Shown: positions 53,131 to 63,038 of the stretch, piece by piece
Position numbering within the stretch: position 1 is the first letter of the stretch
How the letters are laid out: the number at the start of each line of letters is the position of its first letter
Source: Endozoicomonas arenosclerae
Lineage (GTDB): Bacteria; Pseudomonadota; Gammaproteobacteria; Pseudomonadales; Endozoicomonadaceae
Direction: 5' to 3'
NCBI RefSeq assembly: GCF_001562015.1
Contig: NZ_LASA01000060.1
Location: forward strand, 34,577-98,576
Length of the DNA stretch: 64,000 nucleotides
The notes under the pieces: generated by a model
Told to the model about the DNA's origin: nothing
Seen by the model: only the letters and a program-made list of their open reading frames with translations
Database searches by the model: none
Program-made: the position numbers and the translations under genes

Positions 53131-53826
53131 CTATACCGTCATCAACCGCCGGACTTCTTCTTCATTCATCTCACTGCCCGCACCTGAAAGCACAAGCTCT
53201 CCACGATCCAGTACCGCATATTGATCTGCAAGATCACGGGCAAACTCGAAGTATTGCTCAACCAGTAAGATGGCCATTTCTCCACGGTCTCTTAACATAC
53301 CTATCACAGACTGGATGTCCTTGATGATGGAGGGTTGAATACCTTCTGTGGGCTCATCGAGTATCAGCAGTTCCGGCTTGGTGACAAGAGCTCGGGCAAT
53401 TGCCAGCTGTTGTTGCTGACCACCTGAAAGGTCGCCTCCCCGGCGATGCCGCATATCCAGTAGAACAGGGAAGAGATCATAGATTTCACGATCAACTTTG
53501 CGTTCTGCTCTTGGCAAACAGGCAAATCCGGTTTCCAGGTTTTCCTGAACAGTAAGCAGGGGGAAAATTTGCCGCCCCTGGGGAACATAAGCAATGCCTT
53601 GCTTGGCTCTTTGATGGGAAGACTGACCGTTTATGGACCGGTCTTTCCAGAGGATCTGGCCGGCAGAAGCTGAAACTCGTCCTGCTACAGCATTCATTAA
53701 TGTGGTTTTACCCACACCGTTTCGACCCATAATGCTGGTCACCTGACCTTTATCTGCATTCAGTGATACAGATTTCAGAGTCTGGCTGGCTCCGTAAAAA
53801 ACATCTATGTTCTGAACTTCAAGCAT
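53131..53826 (-). CDS. urtE: Urea ABC transporter ATP-binding protein UrtE
   Basis: 231 residues, a branched-chain-type ABC ATPase. Walker A is GRNGVGKTT, the signature LSGGQQQQ, and Walker B LLILDEPTEG. The FYGASQTLK start is typical of UrtE. It pairs with UrtD to power urea import through UrtB and UrtC. It is the last gene of urtABCDE. Confidence 0.95.
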   Translation of the reverse strand: MLEVQNIDVFYGASQTLKSVSLNADKGQVTSIMGRNGVGKTTLMNAVAGRVSASAGQILWKDRSINGQSSHQRAKQGIAYVPQGRQIFPLLTVQENLETGFACLPRAERKVDREIYDLFPVLLDMRHRRGGDLSGGQQQQLAIARALVTKPELLILDEPTEGIQPSIIKDIQSVIGMLRDRGEMAILLVEQYFEFARDLADQYAVLDRGELVLSGAGSEMNEEEVRRLMTV

Positions 53827-53844
53827 GCTTTCTCCAGCTTGGGG

Positions 53845-54627
53845 CTATCTTCCCAGATAAACGTCGATGACTTGTTGATCCTGCTGCACATGTTCCAGCG
53901 ATCCCTCGGCCAGTACACTGCCCTCATGAAGCACCATTACTCGGCAATCCAGCGCCTTGATAAAGGCCATATCATGCTCGACAACCACAACACTTCTTTC
54001 TGATGACAGCTCTCTTAACAGGTCTGCGGTTCTGAAGGTTTCTTCATCGGTCATGCCCGCTGCAGGCTCATCTATCAATAGAAGCTCAGGGTCCTGAAGC
54101 AATAGCATGCCTATTTCAAGCCACTGTTTTTGGCCATGGGAGAGAGAGGCTCCAGTGAAATCACGGCGATCCTGAAGCCGGATTTTTTCAAGCGCTTCGT
54201 CAATCTTGTTTGCACCTTCTGAAGACAAGCCTTTAAACATTGACTCAAAAGGTGAGCGGCGTCCTTTCAATGCCAGTTCAAGGTTTTCCCAGACTGTCAG
54301 GCTTTCAATGACGGAAGGTTTCTGAAACTTGCGACCAATACCCAGATTGGCCACTTCGGCTTCGTCGTGTCGAGTCAGGTCTATAGAGCTTTTGAGTTGC
54401 ATTGAGCTATTTGGGTTAAAAAGCACGTCACCTGTATCAGGTCGGGTTTTACCAGTAATAACATCCATCATGGTGCTTTTACCTGCACCGTTAGGGCCGA
54501 TAATGGCTCTGAGCTCCTGATTCTTTACCAGAAATGACAGGTTGTTCAGGGCTTTAAAACCATCGAAGCTAACGGTCACATTATCCAGGTACAGTAGCGT
54601 GTCATCAGGAATGTGTTTATCGACCAT
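53845..54627 (-). CDS. urtD: Urea ABC transporter ATP-binding protein UrtD
   Basis: 260 residues from the ATG at 54627, overlapping the urtC stop by 11 bases; a TTG two codons earlier is less likely. Walker A is GPNGAGKST, the signature LSHGQKQW and Walker B LLLIDEPAAGM. The LYLDNVTVSFDGFKALNNLSF start is diagnostic of UrtD. Confidence 0.95.
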   Translation of the reverse strand: MVDKHIPDDTLLYLDNVTVSFDGFKALNNLSFLVKNQELRAIIGPNGAGKSTMMDVITGKTRPDTGDVLFNPNSSMQLKSSIDLTRHDEAEVANLGIGRKFQKPSVIESLTVWENLELALKGRRSPFESMFKGLSSEGANKIDEALEKIRLQDRRDFTGASLSHGQKQWLEIGMLLLQDPELLLIDEPAAGMTDEETFRTADLLRELSSERSVVVVEHDMAFIKALDCRVMVLHEGSVLAEGSLEHVQQDQQVIDVYLGR

Positions 54628-55795
54628 GATCAACTACCTCTTTGTCCTGAGTCCCGGATGACGGTTTTATAAATCTCTTTTTGGCTTGTTCGTAGAGTCC
54701 CACGACACCTCTCGGTAACCAGAGTGTTGTAACAACAAACAAGGCACCCAGGGCGAACAGCCAGGCATCGGGCATGGCACCGGTAAACCAGGTCTTGGCG
54801 TAATTGACCAGCAGAGCACCAATGATTGCGCCGTAAAGCGTGCCTCGTCCGCCAACAGCAACCCAGACAACCAGTTCAATAGAGTTAATGGGAGAAAACT
54901 CGCCCGGATTGATGATGCCGACCTGTGGCACATAAAGTGCGCCAGCAATACCAGCCAGAATGGCAGAGACTACAAAGGCAACCAGCTTGTAATGCTCAAC
55001 CCGGTAACCAATAAAGCGAGTGCGGCTCTCAGCATCTCTTACAGCCATTAAAACCCTGCCGTAGCGAGAATTGACCAGCCATCTGCAAAGCAAATAGCCC
55101 AGTCCCAAAGCCAACGCTGAAAGCATTAAAAGAACAACCCGGGTGCTATCACTCTGTAAACTGAAACCGAGAATATCCTTAAAGTCGGTGAGACCGTTGT
55201 TGCCGCCAAAGCCGAAGTCATTCTGAAAGAACATCAGCATCAGGGCATAAGTCAGTGCCTGGGTAATAATGGAGAGATAGACGCCGGTAACCCTTGATCT
55301 GAAGGCCAGCCATCCAAACAGAAAGGCCAGTAAACCTGGCACCAGTGCCACCATAAACATGGCGAACCAGAATGAGTCAAAGCCCTGCCAGTACCAGGGC
55401 AGTTCCTGCCAGTTCAGAAAGACCATAAAGTCGGGCAGTTCAGGGTTTCCGTAAACGCCTCGATCACCAATCTGACGCATCAGATACATGCCCATGGCGT
55501 AGCCGCCCAGAGCAAAGAAAGCGCCGTGGCCGAGACTGAGAATACCGCAGTAACCCCAAACCAGATCCAGAGCAAGAGCCAGAAGGCCAAAGCAAAGATA
55601 CTTACCAAGCAGAGTAACAGTGTAACTACTCACATGAAGAGCTGAACCTTCAGGCACAAACTGATTCAATCCGGAAACAATAATGCTGACGGCAAAGACA
55701 GCGATCAAAAGCCACTTTCCTGCCGGGTCATCCAAAAGAAAACGACAAAGTGGTCCTTTCCCTTTCATGCTTGTGGATAATGTTGCTGAACTCAT
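54617..55795 (-). CDS. urtC: Urea ABC transporter permease UrtC
   Basis: 392 residues, a LivM-type permease with about ten hydrophobic segments. Characteristic stretches are LDLVWGYCGILSLGHGAFFALGGYAMGMYL (read in pieces) and FGGNNGLTDFKDILGF, the latter a UrtC hallmark. It starts three bases after the urtB stop. Confidence 0.95.
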   Translation of the reverse strand: MSSATLSTSMKGKGPLCRFLLDDPAGKWLLIAVFAVSIIVSGLNQFVPEGSALHVSSYTVTLLGKYLCFGLLALALDLVWGYCGILSLGHGAFFALGGYAMGMYLMRQIGDRGVYGNPELPDFMVFLNWQELPWYWQGFDSFWFAMFMVALVPGLLAFLFGWLAFRSRVTGVYLSIITQALTYALMLMFFQNDFGFGGNNGLTDFKDILGFSLQSDSTRVVLLMLSALALGLGYLLCRWLVNSRYGRVLMAVRDAESRTRFIGYRVEHYKLVAFVVSAILAGIAGALYVPQVGIINPGEFSPINSIELVVWVAVGGRGTLYGAIIGALLVNYAKTWFTGAMPDAWLFALGALFVVTTLWLPRGVVGLYEQAKKRFIKPSSGTQDKEVVDHGR

Positions 55796-55798
55796 TGA

Positions 55799-57424
55799 TC
55801 AGTCCTCCACCGCACGACCTTTCAGGGCAAACAGCCCCTTGGGTCTTTTCTGAATAAACAGAATAATGAAAACCAGCACCAGGATTTTGGCGACTACAGC
55901 GCCAGCCCAGGGTTCCAGTAATTTATTGACCACGCCCAGTCCCATAGCCGCAACCAAAGTGCCCCAGAGGTTTCCGACACCGCCAAAGACCACGACCATA
56001 AAGGAGTCGATAATGTAGTTTTGACCCAGGTTGGGACCGACATTTGTCAGTTGAGACAGCGCAACACCAGCGACACCGGCAATGCCAGAACCCAGTCCGA
56101 AAGTCAGGGCATCAACACGGCTGGTATGAATCCCCATGGAACTGGCCATGGCGCGGTTCTGGGTAACAGCCCGCATATTCAAGCCAAAACGGGTATGGCG
56201 GAGAATAAACAGCAACGTTAGAAAAACAGCCAGACTGAAGCCAATGATGTAAACCCGGTTCCAGGTCAGGGAAAGGGCATCGTTAATGATCCAGGAGCCA
56301 CTCATCCACTCGGGAGTCGAGACCGCCTGGTTCAGAGGTGAGAAAATAGTTCTGACAGCCTGCTGCAATATCAGGCTGATACCAAAAGTAGCCAGAAGGG
56401 TTTCCAGAGGTCTACCATAAAGGTGTCGTATGACCAGGCGCTCAATCAGTATGCCGACAGAGCCAGCGACAATAAATGCCATTGGCACTGCAATAAACAG
56501 AGATTGTTCAATCAGAGATGGAAAAGCCGATTGAATAACAAAGGTGGTGTAGGCACCCAGCATCATCATTTCGCCGTGAGCCATGTTGATTACGCCCATA
56601 ACGCCAAAGGTGATGGCAAGGCCTATAGCGGCCAGAAGCAGAACAGAACCCAGGCTTAAACCAAAGAACATACTTTCAACGGCGGAATAGTAATCCTGTC
56701 GACGATCCAGATCGGCCAGAGCACTGTGAATCCCCTGAAGAAGCTGCTTGTCCTTTGTAGTATTTTTGGCAGACTCAAGTGCTGAGCGGACAATGGGGTT
56801 GTCTGATTCTGCGAGGGTTTTAAGGCTTTCCAGTTTGAGCTCATCGCTGCCCTGTTGAAAGTTGTAGAGGGCGATAGCGGTTGTCAGAGCTGCTTGAACA
56901 TCGGTATCCGTTTCCTGTTCAACCATCCCTTCCAGCAGTGGGAGTGTGCTGACGTTAATGTCTTTTGAGATTTCCTTGACAGCCTGAAGGCGTTTATCAG
57001 GATCTTCCGATTTCAGGTCCCAGAGAGCCAGTGCGGTTTTGATGGAGTTTCGCAGCCGATTGTTGATTCTGACTTTTTTCAGACTGCGTTTTTTGACTTC
57101 TCCCCATGCGTCTCCACTGATGGGATCTGAAATAAGATAGGTTCGACCTGATTTTTCTGCGGTTACCAGCCTTTGGGTCTTTTTCTCGATAAATAATTGA
57201 CCCGATAACCAAAGGGTCAGAATGTTCTGGCTTTCATCATCACCTTTGACAGAAAGACGGGTGATGGCGGTCTCCAGTTTGTCCCATGACTTTTCACCCA
57301 GCATGGTGGCCAGTTCTTCATTGCTGCTCGCATCGCTGCTGGCAAGAACCTGTCCGGGTGCAGAAAAGACAAAAAGAAGACAGAGGCATACTAACGGCAA
57401 TGCTTGCCAGAGTCTCCAGTTCAT
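55799..57424 (-). CDS. urtB: Urea ABC transporter permease UrtB
   Basis: 541 residues. A signal peptide and an N-terminal extracytoplasmic region of about 230 residues rich in helices precede a LivH-type permease core (GLAITFGVMGVINMAHGEMMMLGAY, read in pieces; then NRAMASSMGIHTSRVDALTFGLGSG). The long N-terminal extension is normal for UrtB. It follows urtA after a 120-base gap with a strong hairpin. Confidence 0.94.
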   Translation of the reverse strand: MNWRLWQALPLVCLCLLFVFSAPGQVLASSDASSNEELATMLGEKSWDKLETAITRLSVKGDDESQNILTLWLSGQLFIEKKTQRLVTAEKSGRTYLISDPISGDAWGEVKKRSLKKVRINNRLRNSIKTALALWDLKSEDPDKRLQAVKEISKDINVSTLPLLEGMVEQETDTDVQAALTTAIALYNFQQGSDELKLESLKTLAESDNPIVRSALESAKNTTKDKQLLQGIHSALADLDRRQDYYSAVESMFFGLSLGSVLLLAAIGLAITFGVMGVINMAHGEMMMLGAYTTFVIQSAFPSLIEQSLFIAVPMAFIVAGSVGILIERLVIRHLYGRPLETLLATFGISLILQQAVRTIFSPLNQAVSTPEWMSGSWIINDALSLTWNRVYIIGFSLAVFLTLLFILRHTRFGLNMRAVTQNRAMASSMGIHTSRVDALTFGLGSGIAGVAGVALSQLTNVGPNLGQNYIIDSFMVVVFGGVGNLWGTLVAAMGLGVVNKLLEPWAGAVVAKILVLVFIILFIQKRPKGLFALKGRAVED

Positions 57425-57486
57425 AGAATGTCCAATGAATAAATAGGTTGGTTGCCTGTCATACTTCAGACAGGCTTAAGGGGCAT

Positions 57487-57514
57487 GGCATCAAAGGTGT
57501 GACCCTTTCATGCC
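57487..57514 (-). promoter_or_regulatory. Hairpin in the urtA-urtB gap
   Basis: An 11-base stem with one mismatch (57487-57497 with 57504-57514) and a 6-base loop lies just after urtA; a second stem is at 57454-57475. Neither is followed by Ts on the transcribed strand. They probably stabilise the urtA message, giving excess binding protein. Confidence 0.5.
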
Positions 57515-57544
57515 ATTTGGCTGCAAAAAATAACGGCGTATGGA

Positions 57545-58852
57545 TCAGTAGTTCTGACCGGAGCAAACACCGGATTGCAGGTTGTAGTTACCGCACTTGA
57601 TGGGAGCAGACCAGTCAGCCACGATTTTTGAACTCTCTGGCAGGTAGTTGGTCCAGGCATCGCCAATGACACCGCCTTTGGTTTCCCAGACAATTTCAAA
57701 CTGGCCATCATCCTGGATCTCACCAATCAGAACCGGCTTGGTCAGGTGGTGGTTAGTGTTCATAACCGCAGTGCCACCGGTCAGGTTGGGAACAGTAATG
57801 CCGTACATGGCAGGGCGAACGCTGTCTACGCTGGTGGAACCTGATTTCTCAACGGCTTTGGCCCACATGTTGAAACCAATATAAGTGGCTTCCATGGGAT
57901 CATTGGAAACGCGCTCTTCATTTTTGGTGAATGCCTGCCAGGTTTCGATGAACTCGTCGTTGATTTCACTCTCAGCACTCATGAAGTAGTTCCAGGCAGC
58001 CAAATGGCCCACCAGAGGCGCCGTATCAATGCCTGACAGTTCTTCTTCACCTACAGAGAAGGCAATAACCGGAATGTTTTCAGCTGCAATGCCCTGGTTA
58101 GCCAGCTCTTTATAGAAAGGTACATTGGCGTCACCGTTAATGGTTGAGATCACCGCTGTCTTCTTACCGGCATTACCGAACTTTTTGATATCAGAGACAA
58201 TGGTCTGCCAGTCTGAATGACCAAACGGGGTGTAATTGATCAGGATGTCGGATTCTTTCACACCCTTACTCTTCAGATAGGATTCCAGAATCTTGTTAGT
58301 GGTTCTTGGGTAGACATAGTCTGTACCGGCAAGAACAAAACGTTTAACGCTCCCTCCGTCGGCACTCATCAGATAGTCAACCGCTGGAATAGCCTGCTGG
58401 TTGGGTGCGGCACCGGTGTAAAAAACGTTTTTGGAAGATTCTTCTCCCTCGTACTGAACCGGGTAGAACATCAGGCCGTTCAGTTCTTCAACAACTGGAA
58501 GGACTGACTTTCGGGATACAGAAGTCCAGCCACCAAAAATGACATCGACTTTTTCTTTTGCCAGAAGCTCACGGGCTTTTTCAGCAAACAGAGGCCAGTC
58601 TGAGGCCGGATCAACAACAACCGCTTCCAGCTTTTTACCCAGCAGACCACCCTTCTTGTTCTGTTCATCCACCATCATCAGAACAGTGTCTTTCAAAGTG
58701 GTTTCACTGATGGCCATGGTACCGGACAGGGAATGCAGAACACCCACCTTAATGGTATCTGCAGCCTGGGAGATGACTGAAAAGGACAGCGCTGCTGTAG
58801 CAGCAGATGCTGTCAGCAAGCCTTTCGAGAGTTTTTTGAGGGAGCTCTTCAT
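57545..58852 (-). CDS. urtA: Urea ABC transporter substrate-binding protein UrtA
   Basis: 435 residues with a signal peptide (about 1-30, cut after SQAAD). The mature part is a type I periplasmic binding protein: TIKVGVLHSLSGTMAISET, VDVIFGGWTSVSRKSVLP and FYPVQYEGEESSKNVFYTGAAPNQQ (read in pieces) are UrtA hallmarks. It delivers urea to UrtBC. It is the first gene of the operon, 45 bases from a sigma-54 promoter. Confidence 0.96.
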   Translation of the reverse strand: MKSSLKKLSKGLLTASAATAALSFSVISQAADTIKVGVLHSLSGTMAISETTLKDTVLMMVDEQNKKGGLLGKKLEAVVVDPASDWPLFAEKARELLAKEKVDVIFGGWTSVSRKSVLPVVEELNGLMFYPVQYEGEESSKNVFYTGAAPNQQAIPAVDYLMSADGGSVKRFVLAGTDYVYPRTTNKILESYLKSKGVKESDILINYTPFGHSDWQTIVSDIKKFGNAGKKTAVISTINGDANVPFYKELANQGIAAENIPVIAFSVGEEELSGIDTAPLVGHLAAWNYFMSAESEINDEFIETWQAFTKNEERVSNDPMEATYIGFNMWAKAVEKSGSTSVDSVRPAMYGITVPNLTGGTAVMNTNHHLTKPVLIGEIQDDGQFEIVWETKGGVIGDAWTNYLPESSKIVADWSAPIKCGNYNLQSGVCSGQNY

Positions 58853-58896
58853 GGTTGTTATTGACCCTTGTTGTTCTTGTGTGCGACTGGGGAATC

Positions 58897-58913
58897 AGCA
58901 ATGTGTGTGCCAA
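58897..58913 (-). promoter_or_regulatory. Sigma-54 promoter of urtABCDE
   Basis: On the minus strand the sequence is TTGGCAC-ACACA-TTGCT, a full match to the -24/-12 consensus TGGCAC-N5-TTGCW with GG and GC separated by ten bases. It sits about 45 bases before urtA, so the operon should need RpoN and an activator such as NtrC. Confidence 0.85.
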
Positions 58914-59024
58914 TATTGACAGGATCTGTCGTCCATCCTGTTATCGTCTCCCTTTCAGGGTGCTTGTTAAGGTGAATCTCTTAATATCGCCTTGACAGCA
59001 CATGCCTTATTTCAGAACATCGCA

Positions 59025-59041
59025 TTCACCAAGTTGGTTCG
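59025..59041. promoter_or_regulatory. NtrC-like enhancer site
   Basis: TTCACCAAGTTGGTTCG matches 11 of 14 defined positions of the palindromic NtrC site TGCACCA-N3-TGGTGCA. It lies about 112 bases upstream of the urtA promoter and 90 bases upstream of the ureD promoter, the normal distance for an enhancer serving both. Confidence 0.6.
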
Positions 59042-59130
59042 TACGCACTGTTTTGAGGCGCGTCAGCTGACTATCTGGTTAAGAAAATCGCTAGAACAGC
59101 CATGGGCTGCCTGAAAATAATCAATAAAAA

Positions 59131-59146
59131 TGGAACATCTTTTGCA
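59131..59146 (+). promoter_or_regulatory. Sigma-54 promoter of ureDABCEFG
   Basis: TGGAAC-ATCTT-TTGCA has the GG-N10-GC spacing and differs from TGGCAC-N5-TTGCW at one base. It is 36 bases before ureD and faces away from the urtA promoter. Confidence 0.7.
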
Positions 59147-59181
59147 AGCCAGAGATGACCTTTAACATGAAGGGCTGATGT

Positions 59182-60108
59182 ATGGGGCTGGCATTTAATC
59201 CATTATCAAATTTGCGAGCAAATCTGAGTTTCCAAACTGATACCGATCAGGGTGACATTATCTCTGAGGGCAAGGTGTCTGGAGACAAGGGCTGGCGTGC
59301 CGGTATTGCTGTTGAGTTGAGTTATCATGATGGCCATACCCGTATGGGCCGTACGCGCCATTATGGACCGTTGCGAATTCAGCGCCCGTTTTGGCCAGAA
59401 GGCAAAGATCTTGCTCATCTCTATATTCTTCATCCCCCCGGTGGGCTGGTTGCAGGTGATGAACTGCTGCAAAGCTTTGAAGCCCAAGAAGGTGCTGCCG
59501 GTTTAGTTACAACCCCTGCTGCAGGCAAAGTCTACTTCAATGGCAACGGTCAGCTTCAGAAACAGTTAACGTCACTGGTCGTTCAAGATCAGGCGTGTCT
59601 GGAGTGGCTGCCTCAGGAAACCATCATCTTTAATGGTGCAGAAGCTGAGTTGAATACCTCGGTGGAGCTGACAGGCAGTGGCCGTTATGCAGGCTGGGAT
59701 ATTGTCTGTCTGGGCCGTAAAGCCAGTGGTGAAGCCTTTGAGCAAGGTAAGGTCATCCAGAATCTTCAGATTACGCTCAACGATCAGGCTATTTACCGGG
59801 AACGACTGGAACTGGCTGCCGATTCATCGCTGGCTCAGTCCCTGCTGGGACTGAATGGCAAACATGTCTTTGGCTCATTGCTTATGACTCTTGAGCAAGA
59901 TCCCGGTTGTGAGCACCTTCATGAAATTCTGGAAATCCATGGCTGGTCAAACTGTGCTGCTATTACCTGGCGAAATGGTGTTTTCATTGCCCGTTATCTA
60001 GGCAGCTCGCCAGAACAAGCCAGAAAAGTATTCACCGAATTATGGCGTGAGCTGCGTCCCAAGCTGAACGGCAGGGCGGGTTGTACCCCCAGAATTTGGA
60101 ATACCTGA
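59182..60108 (+). CDS. ureD: Urease accessory protein UreD
   Basis: 308 residues. Motifs are TRMGRTRHYGPLRIQRPFWPEG (read in pieces), HPPGGLVAGDELL and TTPAAGKVYF, standard for UreD/UreH. It binds apo-urease and, with UreF and UreG, assembles the nickel centre. The first ~30 residues are an extension before the conserved WRAGIAVEL. AAGGG lies seven bases before the ATG. First gene of the operon. Confidence 0.95.
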   Translation: MGLAFNPLSNLRANLSFQTDTDQGDIISEGKVSGDKGWRAGIAVELSYHDGHTRMGRTRHYGPLRIQRPFWPEGKDLAHLYILHPPGGLVAGDELLQSFEAQEGAAGLVTTPAAGKVYFNGNGQLQKQLTSLVVQDQACLEWLPQETIIFNGAEAELNTSVELTGSGRYAGWDIVCLGRKASGEAFEQGKVIQNLQITLNDQAIYRERLELAADSSLAQSLLGLNGKHVFGSLLMTLEQDPGCEHLHEILEIHGWSNCAAITWRNGVFIARYLGSSPEQARKVFTELWRELRPKLNGRAGCTPRIWNT

Positions 60109-60151
60109 ACGATTCTTTTGAAAAACAACAAGAATACATTGGAGTGCTCTC

Positions 60152-60454
60152 ATGGAGCTGACACCCAGAGAAAAAGACAAGCTGCTGTTATATACGGCTG
60201 CGCTTGTGGCTGAACGTCGCCTTGGTCGTGGAGTGAAACTGAACTACCCGGAATCCATAGCGCTGATTTCCATGCATATCATGGAAGGTGCAAGAGACGG
60301 GAAGACCGTAGCTCAGCTGATGAATGAAGGGCGTGAAATCCTGACTCGTGACAATGTGATGGAAGGTATTCCTGAAATGATTCACGAAGTTCAGGTTGAG
60401 GCGACTTTCCCTGATGGCACCAAGTTGGTCACCGTCCACAATCCCATTGCTTAA
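60152..60454 (+). CDS. ureA: Urease gamma subunit UreA
   Basis: 100 residues, the normal length. [20 protein letters not shown] and [21 protein letters not shown] are diagnostic. GGAG precedes the ATG. Part of the UreABC apoenzyme. Confidence 0.97.
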   Translation: MELTPREKDKLLLYTAALVAERRLGRGVKLNYPESIALISMHIMEGARDGKTVAQLMNEGREILTRDNVMEGIPEMIHEVQVEATFPDGTKLVTVHNPIA

Positions 60455-60468
60455 TAGTCGGAGGTTTT

Positions 60469-60789
60469 ATGATTCCAGGTGAAGTCATTGCCTCTGATGA
60501 GGCTATTGAAATCAACGAAGGCCGGGAAACCTGTGTGGTCACGGTTGCCAATACCGGAGACAGACCTGTTCAGGTGGGCTCCCATTATCACTTCTACGAG
60601 GTCAATCCGGCTCTGGATTTTGATCGTGAAACCACCCTTGGTTTCCGGCTGAATATCCCAGCAGGAACAGCTGTTCGCTTCGAGCCGGGCCAGGATCGGG
60701 AAGTTGAGCTGGTGAAATTTGCCGGGGAAGGCAAAATCTATGGCTTCCGTGGTGATGTCATGGGTGATCTTGAGAAGGGAGACCAGTAA
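60469..60789 (+). CDS. ureB: Urease beta subunit UreB
   Basis: 106 residues: [36 protein letters not shown] and [10 protein letters not shown] are typical. GGAGG is seven bases upstream. Its stop overlaps the ureC start by one base. Confidence 0.97.
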   Translation: MIPGEVIASDEAIEINEGRETCVVTVANTGDRPVQVGSHYHFYEVNPALDFDRETTLGFRLNIPAGTAVRFEPGQDREVELVKFAGEGKIYGFRGDVMGDLEKGDQ

Positions 60790-62495
60790 TGGCAAGAATG
60801 GAACGTCAAACCTATGTGGACATGTTTGGTCCTACCGTAGGCGACAAAGTACGTCTTGGCGATACCGATCTGTTCATCAGCCCGGAAAAAGATTTTACGG
60901 TCTATGGTGACGAAGTTAAATTCGGTGGTGGCAAGGTCATCCGTGACGGCATGGGTCAGAGCCAGAGAACTGGTTCTGAAGTTGTGGATACCGTCATTAC
61001 CAATGCTTTGATTCTGGATCATTGGGGCATAGTGAAAGCCGATATCGGCATCAAGAGTGGCCGGATAGAGAAGATTGGCAAGGCGGGTAATCCCGATGTT
61101 CAGGCGGGTGTCGACATTATTATCGGCCCCGGTACCGAGGTCATTGCCGGAGAAGGGCAGATAGTTACTGCCGGCGGTATTGATGCCCATATCCACTTTA
61201 TTTGTCCCCAGCAGATCGAAGAAGCCCTAGCCTCTGGTGTCACGACCATGTTGGGCGGTGGAACAGGCCCTGCAACGGGAACCAATGCGACGACCTGTAC
61301 ACCGGGTGAGTGGCATATGAGTTCAATGCTTCAGGCTGTCGATAGTCTACCCATGAATATTGGTTTTCTGGGTAAAGGTAACGGCAGCTTGCCTGCTGCA
61401 TTGGAAGAGCAGGTTCTGGCTGGAGCTATGGGAATGAAGCTGCATGAGGACTGGGGAACAACACCTGCTTCCATAGATTGTTGTCTGGGTGTGGCGGAAA
61501 AATACGACATTCAGGTAGCAATACATACCGACACTCTGAATGAATCAGGTTTTGTAGAAGATACCATTGCAGCCTTCAAAGGCAGAGTTATCCATACCTA
61601 CCACACTGAAGGTGCCGGTGGTGGTCATGCCCCCGATATCATCAAGGCCTGTGGTGAGGATTTTGTTCTACCGTCGTCTACCAACCCTACTCGTCCCTAC
61701 ACTATCAATACTGTAGATGAGCATCTGGACATGTTGATGGTCTGCCATCACCTTGATCCGAATATTCCCGAAGATGTGGCTTTTGCTGATTCCCGTATCC
61801 GCAGGGAAACCATTGCAGCTGAAGATATTCTGCATGATCTGGGGGCTTTCTCGATGATTGCTTCAGATTCTCAGGCCATGGGCCGGGTTGGTGAAGTGGT
61901 ATGCAGAACCTGGCAGACAGCTCACAAGATGAAAGTGCAGCGTGGACTGTTGCCAGAAGACAGTTCAGCAGGTGTGGATAACTTCAGGGCTCGACGCTAT
62001 GTGGCCAAATACACCATGAATCCAGCAATCACTCATGGCATTTCCCATGAAGTGGGTTCCATTGAGCCGGGCAAGCTGGCCGATCTGGTGTTATGGAAAC
62101 CAGCATTCTTTGGTACCAAGCCTTCTCTGGTACTGAAAGGTGGGGCAATAGCTATGGCACCCATGGGCGATCCCAATGCCTCTATCCCAACACCTCAACC
62201 TGTTCATTATCGCCCCATGTTTGGTGCATTGGGTAAGACAGTGTCCGCTACTTCCCTGTCCTTTGTTTCTCAGGCCGCTTTTGAAAACGACATTGGACGT
62301 AAGTTGGGGCTGAATAAAGTAGTGTCTGCAGTTAAAAACACTCGCTCTATTCGCAAGAAAGATATGTTGCTGAATACCTGGCAGCCTCATATGGAGGTTA
62401 ATCCGGAAACCTATGAAGTTCGCGCTGATGGTGAGCTGCTTGTCTGTGCACCTGCAGAAGTGGTTCCTTTAGCTCAGCGGTACTTCCTGTTTTAA
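60789..62495 (+). CDS. ureC: Urease alpha subunit UreC
   Basis: 568 residues, the catalytic subunit. Nickel ligands and active-site residues are visible: [11 protein letters not shown], the carbamylated lysine in [40 protein letters not shown], the flap [21 protein letters not shown] and the late [12 protein letters not shown] aspartate. It converts urea to ammonia and carbamate. No residue appears missing. Confidence 0.98.
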   Translation: MARMERQTYVDMFGPTVGDKVRLGDTDLFISPEKDFTVYGDEVKFGGGKVIRDGMGQSQRTGSEVVDTVITNALILDHWGIVKADIGIKSGRIEKIGKAGNPDVQAGVDIIIGPGTEVIAGEGQIVTAGGIDAHIHFICPQQIEEALASGVTTMLGGGTGPATGTNATTCTPGEWHMSSMLQAVDSLPMNIGFLGKGNGSLPAALEEQVLAGAMGMKLHEDWGTTPASIDCCLGVAEKYDIQVAIHTDTLNESGFVEDTIAAFKGRVIHTYHTEGAGGGHAPDIIKACGEDFVLPSSTNPTRPYTINTVDEHLDMLMVCHHLDPNIPEDVAFADSRIRRETIAAEDILHDLGAFSMIASDSQAMGRVGEVVCRTWQTAHKMKVQRGLLPEDSSAGVDNFRARRYVAKYTMNPAITHGISHEVGSIEPGKLADLVLWKPAFFGTKPSLVLKGGAIAMAPMGDPNASIPTPQPVHYRPMFGALGKTVSATSLSFVSQAAFENDIGRKLGLNKVVSAVKNTRSIRKKDMLLNTWQPHMEVNPETYEVRADGELLVCAPAEVVPLAQRYFLF

Positions 62496-62549
62496 ATCTG
62501 ATTTGTTTTGCATCGTTAAATAAGAGTTAAGGAAAAAGGAAAATAATAA

Positions 62550-63038
62550 ATGCTGAAGTTAACCGGGCGCCTGCAGGAAACTGATGTTCAGCACAACGAT
62601 GAGCTTTTGTTGCCTTTTGATGAGCGCAAGCGTGGCCGCCTTAAAGCCGTCACCACCAGTGGCAGGGAAGCTGGAATCTTTATTGAGAGAGGGGATGTAC
62701 TCAGAGATGGCACCTTGCTTCAGGCTGAGAGTGGCGAGGTGGTTCTGGTCCGCGCCAGTGATGAAGAGGTGACAACAGCCTGTTGTGATGACCCCCTGAC
62801 ATTCTCAAAAGCGTGTTATCACTTGGGTAATCGCCATGTCCCCCTGCAGATAGGTAATAACTGGCTGCGTTACCAGAAAGACCATGTTCTGGATGAGATG
62901 GTGGAGCTATTAGGCTTGCAGGTGGATCACACTCAAGCTCCCTTTGAGCCTGAAAATGGTGCTTACGCCAAGGGACATAGTCACCACCATCATCATGGTG
63001 AGCACAGCCATGAGCCGGTAGAAAGCCATGAACACTGA
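62550..63038 (+). CDS. ureE: Urease accessory protein UreE
   Basis: 162 residues. An N-terminal peptide-binding domain (about 1-70) precedes a nickel-binding domain with YHLGNRHVPLQI and a histidine-rich tail ([20 protein letters not shown], eleven His in twenty residues). UreE delivers nickel to UreG. AAGGAAAA lies upstream of the ATG. Confidence 0.95.
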   Translation: MLKLTGRLQETDVQHNDELLLPFDERKRGRLKAVTTSGREAGIFIERGDVLRDGTLLQAESGEVVLVRASDEEVTTACCDDPLTFSKACYHLGNRHVPLQIGNNWLRYQKDHVLDEMVELLGLQVDHTQAPFEPENGAYAKGHSHHHHHGEHSHEPVESHEH

